A stretch of DNA of 64,000 nt. Source: Xestospongia bergquistia. Lineage: Eukaryota > Porifera > Demospongiae > Haplosclerida > Petrosiidae. The first letter of the stretch is position 1. Every line of letters begins with the position of its first letter. The translations under genes and the position numbers were made by a program. The stretch is taken from assembly GCA_963965975.1 (NCBI GenBank), contig OZ014412.1:12662849-12726848 (forward strand), read 5' to 3'. Shown one piece after another: positions 25,211 to 35,400 of the stretch. The notes under the pieces were generated by a model. The model had not been told where the DNA came from. It saw only the letters and a list, made by a program, of their open reading frames with translations, and made no database searches.

Positions 25211-25345
25211 GAAGGTTTAGACTATAGAGTGAAGTTCATAAAATAAACAGCTCTGTCTAAAGGACTCTATGGGTCTAACTAAATAAAATGTTATTAACGG
25301 TTTAGTAAGTTGGTTTGCATTAACAATCTAAAGTCTTTAAATTAA
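25211..25345. repeat. Monomer shared with 9548-9682, 15.66 kb away
   Basis: The unit reads CTATAGAGTGAAG, TTCATAAAATAAACAGCTCTG, GGGTCTAACTAAATAAAATG, TTAACGGTTTAG and TTAACAATCTAAAG. Every one of these uncommon bases also occurs in the monomer whose ATAGAG lies at 9561 (here 25224), offset 15663 bp. A more diverged relative is at about 7700-7815. The neighbours on either side at 25 kb are otherwise those of the 24.8-25.2 kb context, so only about one monomer is shared. Confidence 0.8.
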
Positions 25346-26049
25346 AGACTTTAGAAGGTTTAGACTATTGAGTGAAGTTAATAAAGTAAACAGCTCAGTC
25401 TAAAGGACTCTATGGGACTAACTAAATAAACCGTTATCAACAGATTAGTAAGTTTGTTTGTATTAACACTCTAAAGTCTTTAAATTAAAGACTTTAGAAG
25501 GTTTAGACTATTGAGTGAAGTTAATAAAGTAAACAGCTTAGTCTAAAGGACTTTATGGGACTAACTAAATAAACTGTTATTAACAGTTTAGTAAGTTGGT
25601 TTGCATTAACACTCTAAAGTCTTTAAATTAAAGACTTTAGAAGGTTTAGACTATTGAGTGAAGTTAGTAAAGTGAACAGCTCAGTCTAAAGGACTCTATG
25701 GGACTGACTAAATAAGCTGTTATTAACAGTTTAGTAAGTTGGTTTGCCTTCACACTCTACAGTCTTTAAATTAAAGACTTTAGAAGGTTTAGACTATTGA
25801 TTGAAGTTAACAAAGTAAACAGCTCAGTCAAATGGACTCTATGGGACTAACTAAATGAACTGTTATTAACAGTTTAGTAAGTTGGTTTGTATTAACACTC
25901 TAAAGTCTTTAAATTAAAGACTTCAAAAGTATTAGACTATTGAGTGAAGTTAATAAAGTAAACAGCTCAGTCTAAAGGACTCTATGGGACGAACAAAATA
26001 AACTGTTATTAACAGTTTAGTAAGTTGGTTTGCATTAACACTCTAAAGT

Positions 26050-28060
26050 CTTTAAATTAAAGACTTTAGAAGGTTTAGACTATTGAGTGCAGTGAACAAA
26101 GTAAAAAACTCAGTCTAATGGACTCTAAGGCACTAACTGAATGAATTGTTATTAACAGTTTAGTAAGTTTGTTAGCATTACACTCTAAAGTCTTTAAATT
26201 AAAGATTTTGGATGGTTTAGACTAATGACTGAAGTTAATAAAGTAAACAGCTCAGTCTAAAGGAGTCTATGGGACTAACTAAATAAACTGTTATTAACAG
26301 TTTAGTAAGTTGGTTTGCGTTAACACTCTAAAGTCTTTAAATTAAAGACTTTAGAAGGTTTAGACTAATGATTGAAGTTAACAAAGTAAACAGCTCAGTC
26401 TAAAGGACTCTATGGGACTAACTAAATAAACTGTTATTAACAGTTTAGTAAGTTGGTTTGTATTAACACTCTAAAGTCTTTAAATTAAAGACTTTAGAAG
26501 GTTTAGACTATTGATTGAAGTTAACAAAGTAAACAGCTCAGTTTAATGGACTCTATGGGACTAATTAAATGAACTGTTATTAAGAGTTTAGTAAATTAGT
26601 TTGCATTAACACTCTACAGTCTTTAAATTAAAGAATTTAGATGATTTAGACTATTGAGTGAAGTTAATAAAGTAAAAAGCTAAGTGTAATGGACTCTATT
26701 GGACTAACTAAATGAACTGTTATTGACAGTTTATTAAGTAGGTTTGCCTTAACACTCTAAAGTCTTTAAATTAAAGACTTTAGAAGGTTTAGACTATTGA
26801 GTGAAGTTAATAAAGTAAAGAGCTCAGTCGAAAGGACTCTATGGAACTAACTAAATAAACTGTTATCAACAGTTTAGTAATTTGGTTTGTATTAACACTG
26901 TAAAATCTTTAAATTAAAGACTTTAGAAGGTTTAGATTATTGAGTGAAGTTAATAAAGTAAACAGCTCAGTCTAAAGGACTCTATGGACTAACTAAATAA
27001 ACTGTTATCGACAGTTTAGTAAGTTGGTTTACATTAACACTCTAAAGTCTTTAAATTAAAGACTTTAGAAGGTTTAGAGTATTGAGTGAAGTTCATAAAT
27101 TAAACAGCTCAGTCTAAAGGACTCTATGGGACTAACTAAATAAACTGTTATTAACAGTTTAGTAAGTTGGTTTGTATTAACACTCTAAAGTCTTTAAATT
27201 AAAGACTTTAGAAGGTTTAGACTATTGAGTGAAGTTAATAAAGTAAACAGCTCAGTCTAAAGGACTATATGGGTCTAAATAAATAAACATTTATCAACAG
27301 TTTCGTAAGTTGGTTAACATTAAGCCACTAAAGACTTTAAATTAAAGACTTTAGAAGGTTTAGAGTATTGAGTGATGTTAATAAAGTAAACAGCTCAGTC
27401 TAAAGGACTCTATGGGACTAACTAAATAAACTGTTATTAACAGTTTAGTAAGTTGGTTTGCATTAACACTCTAAAGTCTTTAAATAAAAGACTTTAGAAG
27501 GTTTAGACTATTGATTGAAGTTAACAAAGTAAACAGCTCAGTCTAATGGACTCTATGGGACTAACTAAATGAAATGTTATTAACAGTTTAGTAGGTTGGT
27601 TTGCATTAACACTCTAAAGTCTTTAAATTAAAGACTTTAGAAGGTTTAGACTATTGAGTGAAGTTAATAAAGTGAACAGTTCAGTCTAAAGGACTCTATG
27701 GGACTAACTAAATAAACTGTTATTAACAGTTTAGTAAATTGGTTTGCCTTAACACTCTACAGTCTTTAAATTAAAGACATTAGAAGGTTTAGACTATTGA
27801 TTGAAGTTAACAAAGTAAACAGCTCAGTCAAATGGACTCTATGGGACTAACTAAATGAACTGTTATTAACAGTTCAGTAAGTTGGTTTGCATTAACACTC
27901 TAAAGTCTTTAAATTAAAGACTTCAAAAGTATTAGACTATTGAGTGAAGTTAATAAAGTAAACAGCTCAGTCGAAAGGACTCTATGGGACTAACTAAATA
28001 AACTGTTATTAACAGTTTAGTAAGTTGGTTGGTATTAACACTCTAAAGTCTTTAAATTAA
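26050..28060. repeat. Right copy of the 3429-bp-offset duplication, one four-mer shorter
   Basis: This copy follows the order of 22.66-25.2 kb but has one copy of the four-monomer unit where the left copy has two. It carries private changes such as CAGTCGAAAGG at 26826, AATTTGG at 26879 and GTGATGTTA at 27372. The left copy therefore gained, or this one lost, exactly 571 bp. Confidence 0.85.
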
Positions 28061-28169
28061 AGACTTTATAAGGTTTAGACTATTGAGTGAAGTTAATAAA
28101 GTAAACAGCACAGTCTAAAGGACTCTATGGGACTAACTAAATAAACCGTTATCAACAGATTAGTAAGTT

Positions 28170-28930
28170 GGTTGGTATTAACACTTTAAAGTCTTTAAAT
28201 TAAAGACTTTATAAGGTTTAGATTATTGAGTGAAGTTAATGAAGTAAGCAGCTCAGTCTAAAGGACTCTATGGGACTAACTAAATAAACTGTTGTCAACA
28301 GTTTAGTAAGTTGGTTTGTATTAACACTATAAAGTCTTTAAATTAAAGACTTTAGAAGTTTTAGACTATTGAGTGAAGTTAATAAAGTAAACAGCTCAGT
28401 CTAAAGGACTCTATGGGACTAACTAAATAAACTGTTATTAAGAGTTTAGGAAGTTGGTTTGCATTAAGACTCAAAAGTCTTTAAATTAAAGACTTTAGAA
28501 GGTTTAGACTGTTGAGTGAAGTTCATAAATTAAACAGCTCAGTCTAAAGGACTCTATGGGACTAACTAAATAAACAGTTATTAACAGTTTAGTAAATTGT
28601 TTTGCCTTAACACTATAAAGTCTTTAAATTAAAGACTTTAGAAGGTTTAGACTATTGAGTGAAGTTAATAAAGTAAACAGCTCAGTCTAAAGGACTCTAT
28701 GGGACTAACTAAATAAACCGTTATTAACAGTTTCGTAAGTTGGTTGGTATTAACACTCTAAAGTCTTTAAATTAAAGACTTTATAAGGTTTAGATTATTG
28801 AGTGAAGTTAATGAAGTAAACAGCTCAGTCTAAAGGACTCTATGGGACTAACTAAATAAACTGTTATCAACAGTTTAGTAAGTTGGTTTGTATTAACACT
28901 ATAAAGTCTTTAAATTAAAGACTTTAGAAG
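28170..28930. repeat. Four-monomer tandem duplication (572 bp)
   Basis: GGTTGGTATTAACAC with TTATAAGGTTTAGATTATTGAG and AATGAAGTAA occurs near 28171-28245 and again near 28742-28815; the GATTATTG landmarks are at 28221 and 28793, 572 bp apart, exactly four units. The downstream ACACTATAAAG unit is shared as well. Confidence 0.78.
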
Positions 28931-29186
28931 GTTTAGACTATTGAGTGAAGTTCATAAAGAAAACAGCTCAGTCTAAAGGTCTCTATGGGACTAACTAAAT
29001 AAACTGTTATCAACAGTTTAGTAAGTTGGTTTGTAGTAACACTTTAAAGTCTTTAAATTAAAGACATTAGAAGGTTTAGATTATAGATTGAAGTTAATAA
29101 AGTAAACAGCTCAGTCTAAAGGACTCTATGGGACTAACTAAATAAACTGTTATTAACAGTTTAGTAAGTTGCTTTGCCTTAACACT

Positions 29187-29236
29187 CTAAAGTTTTTAAA
29201 CTAAAGACTCTAAAGTCTTTAAACTAAAGACTTTAG
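29187..29236. repeat. Dyad 1 duplicated in tandem within one monomer (23-bp insertion)
   Basis: The first copy, 29187-29209, reads CTAAAGTTTTTAAACTAAAG then ACT. It is followed at once by a second, complete dyad at 29210-29236. The monomer is therefore about 23 bp longer than usual. The first copy has one left-arm change (GTTTTT for GTCTTT) and lacks the last TTAG. Both copies have C in place of T next to the centre (AAACTAAAG). This is the only place where I saw a dyad repeated inside a monomer. Confidence 0.9.
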
Positions 29237-29396
29237 AAGGTTTACACTATTGATTGAAGTTAACAAAGTAAACAGCTCAGACTAATGGACTCTAAGGCAC
29301 TAACTAAATGAATTGTTATTAACAGTTTAGTCAGTTGGTTTCCATTACACTCTAAAGTCTTTAAATTAAAGACTTTAGAAGGTTTAGACTATTGAG

Positions 29397-31110
29397 TGAT
29401 TTAATAAAGTAAACAGCTCAGTCTAAAGGACTCTATGGGACTAACTAAATAAAATGTTATTAACAGTTTAGGAAGTTGGTTTGCATTAACACTCTAAAGT
29501 CTTTAAATTAAAGACTTTAGAAGATTTAGACTGTTGAGTGAATTTCATAAATTAAACAGCTCAGTCTAATGGACTCTATGGGACTAACTAAATAAACTGT
29601 TATTAACAGTTTAGTAAGTTGGTCTTCATTAACACTCTAAAGTCTTTAAATTAAAGACTTTAGAAGGTTTAGACTATCGAGTGAAGTTAATAAAGTAAAG
29701 AACTCAGTCTAAAGGACTCTATGGGACTAACTAAATAAACTGTTATTCATAGTTTAGTAGGTTGGTTTGCATTTACACTCTAAAGTCTTTAAATTAAGGA
29801 CTTTAGAAGGTTTAGACTATCGAGTGAAGTTAATAAAGTAAACAGCTCAGTCTAAAGGACTCCATGGGACTAAATAAATAAACTGTTATTAACAGTTTAG
29901 TAAGTTGGTTTGCATTAACACTCTAAAGTCTTTAAATTAAAGACTTTAGAAGGTTTAGACTATTGAGTGAAGTTAATAAAGTAAACAGTTCAGTCTAAAG
30001 GACTCTATGGGTCTAACTAGATAAACTGTTATTAACAGTTTCGTAAGTTGGTGTGCATTAACACTTTAAAGTCTTTAAATTAAAGACTTTATAAGGTTTA
30101 GGCTATTGAGTGAAGTTAATAAAGTAAACAGCTCAGTCTAAACGACTCTATGGGACTAACTAAATAAACTGTTATTAACAGTTTAGTAAGTTGGTTTGCC
30201 TTAACACTCTAAAGTCTTTAAATTAAAGACTTTAGAAGGTTTAGACTATTGATTGAAGTTAACAAAGTAAACAGCTCAGTCCAATGGACTGTATGGGACT
30301 AATTAAATGAAATGTTAGTAACAGTTTAGTAAGTTGGTTTCCATTAACTCTCTAAAGTCTTTAAATTAAAGACTTTAGAAGGTTTAGACTATTGACTGAA
30401 GTTAATAAAGTAAACAGCTCAGTCTAAAGGACTCTATGGGACTAACTAAATAAACTGTTATTAACAGTTTAGTAAGTTCGTTTGCCTTAACACTCTAAAG
30501 TCTTTAAATTAAAGACTTTAGAAGGTTTAGACTATTGATTGAAGTTAACAAAGTAAACAGCTCAGTCAAATGGACTCTATGGGACTAACTAAATGAACTG
30601 TTATTAACAGTTTAGTAAGTTGGTTTGCATTAACACTCTAAAGTCTTTAAATTAAAGACTTCAGAAGTATTAGACTATTGAGTGAAGTTAACAAAGTAAA
30701 CAGCTCAGTCTAAAGGACTCTATGGGACTAACTAAATAAAATGTTATTAACAGTTTAGCAAGTAGGTTTGTATTACACGATAAAGTCTTTAAATTAAAGA
30801 CTTTAAAAGGTTTAGAGTATTGAGTGAAGTTGATAAAGTAAACAGCTCAGTCTAAAGGACTCTATGGGACTAACAAAACAAACTGTTGTTAACAGTTTTG
30901 TAAGTTGCTTCTCCTTAACACTCTAAAGTCTTTAAACTAAAGACTTCAGAAGGTTTAGACTATTGATTGAAGTTAATAAAGTAATCAGCTCAGTCTAAAG
31001 GACTCTATGGGACTAACTAAATAAACTGTTATTAACAGTTTAGTAAGTTGGTTTGCATTAACACTCTAAAGTCTTTAAATTAAAGACTTTAGAAGGTTTA
31101 GACTATTGAG
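29397..31110. repeat. 12-monomer tandem duplication, first copy (1714 bp)
   Basis: The block opens with the unusual TGATTTAATAAAG (a short unit lacking AAG) at 29397; the same start recurs at 31111, 1714 bp later (12 units less two bases). Internal landmarks appear in the same order in both copies: GACTGTTGAGTGAATTTC, TATTCATAGTTTAG, GACTCCATGGG, TTTCGTAAGTTGGTGTGC, GTCCAATGGACTGTATG with TTAGTAACAG, CTTCAGAAGTATTAG, AGCAAGTAGG and TTGCTTCTCC. I found no difference in the landmarks compared. Confidence 0.9.
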
Positions 31111-32680
31111 TGATTTAATAAAGTAAACAGCTCAGTCTAAAGGACTCTATGGGACTAACTAAATAAAATGTTATTAACAGTTTAGGAAGTTGGTTTGCAT
31201 TAACACTCTAAAGTCTTTAAATTAAAGACTTTAGAAGATTTAGACTGTTGAGTGAATTTCATAAATTAAACAGCTCAGTCTAATGGACTCTATGGGACTA
31301 ACTAAATAAACTGTTATTAACAGTTTAGTAAGTTGGTCTTCATTAACACTCTAAAGTCTTTAAATTAAAGACTTTAGAAGGTTTAGACTATCGAGTGAAG
31401 TTAATAAAGTAAAGAACTCAGTCTAAAGGACTCTATGGGACTAACTAAATAAACTGTTATTCATAGTTTAGTAGGTTGGTTTGCATTTACACTCTAAAGT
31501 CTTTAAATTAAGGACTTTAGAAGGTTTAGACTATCGAGTGAAGTTAATAAAGTAAACAGCTCAGTCTAAAGGACTCCATGGGACTAAATAAATAAACTGT
31601 TATTAACAGTTTAGTAAGTTGGTTTGCATTAACACTCTAAAGTCTTTAAATTAAAGACTTTAGAAGGTTTAGACTATTGAGTGAAGTTAATAAAGTAAAC
31701 AGTTCAGTCTAAAGGACTCTATGGGTCTAACTAGATAAACTGTTATTAACAGTTTCGTAAGTTGGTGTGCATTAACACTTTAAAGTCTTTAAATTAAAGA
31801 CTTTATAAGGTTTAGGCTATTGAGTGAAGTTAATAAAGTAAACAGCTCAGTCTAAACGACTCTATGGGACTAACTAAATAAACTGTTATTAACAGTTTAG
31901 TAAGTTGGTTTGCCTTAACACTCTAAAGTCTTTAAATTAAAGACTTTAGAAGGTTTAGACTATTGATTGAAGTTAACAAAGTAAACAGCTCAGTCCAATG
32001 GACTGTATGGGACTAATTAAATGAAATGTTAGTAACAGTTTAGTAAGTTGGTTTCCATTAACTCTCTAAAGTCTTTAAATTAAAGACTTTAGAAGGTTTA
32101 GACTATTGACTGAAGTTAATAAAGTAAACAGCTCAGTCTAAAGGACTCTATGGGACTAACTAAATAAACTGTTATTAACAGTTTAGTAAGTTCGTTTGCC
32201 TTAACACTCTAAAGTCTTTAAATTAAAGACTTTAGAAGGTTTAGACTATTGATTGAAGTTAACAAAGTAAACAGCTCAGTCAAATGGACTCTATGGGACT
32301 AACTAAATGAACTGTTATTAACAGTTTAGTAAGTTGGTTTGCATTAACACTCTAAAGTCTTTAAATTAAAGACTTCAGAAGTATTAGACTATTGAGTGAA
32401 GTTAACAAAGTAAACAGCTCAGTCTAAAGGACTCTATGGGACTAACTAAATAAAATGTTATTAACAGTTTAGCAAGTAGGTTTGTATTACACGATAAAGT
32501 CTTTAAATTAAAGACTTTAAAAGGTTTAGAGTATTGAGTGAAGTTGATAAAGTAAACAGCTCAGTCTAAAGGACTCTATGGGACTAACAAAACAAACTGT
32601 TGTTAACAGTTTTGTAAGTTGCTTCTCCTTAACACTCTAAAGTCTTTAAACTAAAGACTTCAGAAGGTTTAGACTATTGA
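31111..32680. repeat. 12-monomer tandem duplication, second copy
   Basis: It is the same series as 29397-30970 at offset 1714 bp, ending after AAACTAAAGACTTCAGAAGG near 32665. Downstream the first copy runs into two GAAGTTAATAAAG-type units before the second copy starts, whereas this copy runs into a GATTGAAGTTAACAAAG / AAGGCAC unit. That unit resembles the one just upstream of 29397, as expected for an exchange between similar flanks. Confidence 0.88.
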
Positions 32681-32689
32681 TTGAAGTTA

Positions 32690-35400
32690 ACAAAGTAAAC
32701 AGCTCAGTCTAATGGACTCTAAGGCACTAACTAAATGAATTGTTATTAACAGTTTAGTAAGTTGGTTTCCATTACACTCTAAAGTCTTTAAATTAAAGAC
32801 TTTAGAAGGTTTAGACTATTGAGTGAAGTTAATAAAGTAAACAGCTCAGTCTAAAGGACTCTATGGGACTAACTAAATAAAGAGTTATTAACAGTTTAGT
32901 AACTTGGTTTGCATTAACACTCTAAAGTCTTTAAATTAAAGACTTTAGAAGGTTTAGACTATTGAGTGAAGTTAATAAAGTAAAAAGCTCAGTCTAAAGG
33001 ACTCTATGGGACTAACAAAATAAACTGTTGTTAACAGTTTTGTAAGTTGCTTTGCCTTAACACTCTAAAGTCTTTAAACTAAAGACTTTAGAACGTTTAG
33101 ACTATTGATTGAAGTGAACAAAGTAAACAGCTCAGTCTAACGGACTCCATTGGAGTAACTAAATGAATTGTTATTAACAGTTTAGTAAGTTGGTTTCCAT
33201 TATACTCTAAAGTCTTTAAATTAAAGACTTTAGAAGGTTTAGACTATTGAGTGAAGTTAATAAAGTACACAGCTCAGTCTAAAGGACTCTATGGGACTAA
33301 CTAAATAAACTGTTATTAACAGTTTAGTAAGTTGGTTTGCATCAACACTCTAAAGTCTTTAAATTAAAGACTTTAGAAGGTTTAGACTATTGAGTGAAGT
33401 TAATAAAATAAACAGCTCAGTCTAAAGGACTCTATGGGTCTAACTAAATAAACTGTTAATAAAAGTTTATTAAGTTGGTTAGCATTAAGCCACTAAAGTC
33501 TTTAAATTAAACACTTTAGAAGGTTTAGACTATTGAGTGAAGTTAATAAAGTAAAGAGCTCAGTCCAATGGACTCTATGGGACTAACTAAATGAACTGTT
33601 ATTAACAGTTTAGTAAGTTGGTTTGCATTAACACTCTAAAGTCTTTAAGTTAAAGACTTTAGAAGATTTAGACTATTGAGTGAAGTTAATAAAGTAAACA
33701 GCTCAGTCTAAAGGACTCTATGGGACTAACTAAATAAACTGTTATTAACAGTTTAGTAAGTTGGTTTGCATTAACACTCTAAAGTCTTTCAGTTAAAGAC
33801 TTAGAAGATTTAGACTATTGAGTGAATTTAATAAAGTAAACAGCTCAGTCTAAAGGACTCTATGGGACTAACTAAATAAACTGTTATTAACAGTTTAGTA
33901 AGTTGGTTTGCATTAACACTCTAAAGTCTTTAAATTAATGACTTTAGAAGGTTTAGACTATTGAGTTAAGTTCATAAAGTAAACAGCTCAGTCTAAACGA
34001 CTCTATGGGTCTAACTAAATAAACTGTTATTAACAGTTTAGTAAGTTGGTTTGCATTAACACTCTAAAGTCTTTAAATTAATGACTTTAGAAGGTTTAGA
34101 CTATTGAGTGAAGTTCATAAAGTAAACAGCTCAGTCTAAACGACTCTATGGGACTAACTAAATAAACTGTTATTAACAGTTTAGTAAGTTGGTTTGCCTT
34201 AACACTCAAAAGTCTTTAAATTAAAGACTTTATAAGGTTTAGACTATTGAGTGAAGTTAATAAAGTAAACAGCTCAGTCTAAAGGACTCTCTGGGACTAA
34301 CTAAATGAACTGTTATTAACAGTTTAGTAAGTTGGTTTGTATTAACACTATAAAGTCTTTAAATTAAAGACTTTAGAAGGTTTAGACTATTGATTGAAGT
34401 TAACAAAGTAAACAGCTCAGTCTAATGGACTCTCTGGGACTAACTAAATGAACTTTTTTTAACAGTTTAGTAAATTGGTTTGCATTAACACTCTAAAGTC
34501 TTTAAATTAAAGACTTTAGAAGGTTTAGACTATTGAGTGAAGTTAACAAAGTAAACAGCTCAGTCTAAAGGAATGTGTGGGACTAACTAAATAAACTGTG
34601 ATTAACAGTTTAGTATGTTGGTTTGCCTTAACACTCTAAAGTCTTTCAATTAAAGACTTTAGAAGGTTTAGACTATTGATTGAATTTAACAAAGTAAACA
34701 GCTCATTCTAATGGACTCTAAGGGACTAAATAAATGAACTGTTATTAACAGTTTGGTAAGTTGGTTTGCATTAACACTCTAAAGTCTTTAAATTAAAGAT
34801 ATTAGAAGGTTTAGACTATTGAGTGAAGTTAATAAAGTAAACAGCTCAGTCTAAAGGACTCTATGGGACTAACTAAATAAAATGTTATTAACAGTTTAGT
34901 AAGTTGGTTTGCATTAACACTCTAAAGTCTTTAAATTAAAGACTTTAGAAGGTTTAGACAATAGAGTGAAGTGAATGAAGTAAACAGCTCAGTCTAAAGG
35001 ACTCTATTGGACTAACTATATACAATGTTATTAACAGTTTAGTAAGTTGGTTTGTATTAACACTCTAAAGTCTTTAAATTAAAGACTTTAGAAGGTTTAG
35101 ACTATTGATTGAAGTTAATAAAGTAAACAGCTCAGTCTAAAGGACTCTATGGGACTAACTTAATGAACTTTTATTAACAGTTTAGTAAGTTGGTTTGCAT
35201 TAACACTCTAAGGTTTTTAAATTAAAGACTTTAGGAGGTTTAGACTATTGAGTGTTGTTAATAAAGTAAACAGCTCAGTCTAAAGGACTCTATTGGACTA
35301 ACTAAATGAACTGTTTTTAACAGTTTAGTAAGTTGGTTTGCATTAACACTCTAAAGTCTTTAAATTAAAGACTTTAGAAGGTTTAGACTATTGAGTGAAG
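32690..35400. repeat. E block, copy 1 (about 19 monomers)
   Basis: This is the first copy of the block amplified on the right side. Landmarks: AAACTAAAG units with TTGTTAACAG near 33025; CATTAAGCCAC with AAACACTTTAG at about 33485; two AAGTTAAAG units (centre base G in dyad 1) near 33644 and 33788; two or three TTAATGAC units near 33935 and 34078; then GGAATGTGTGGG at about 34570. The same order recurs at offsets of 11046 (copy 2), then 4139, 4708 and 2711 bp. Confidence 0.82.
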
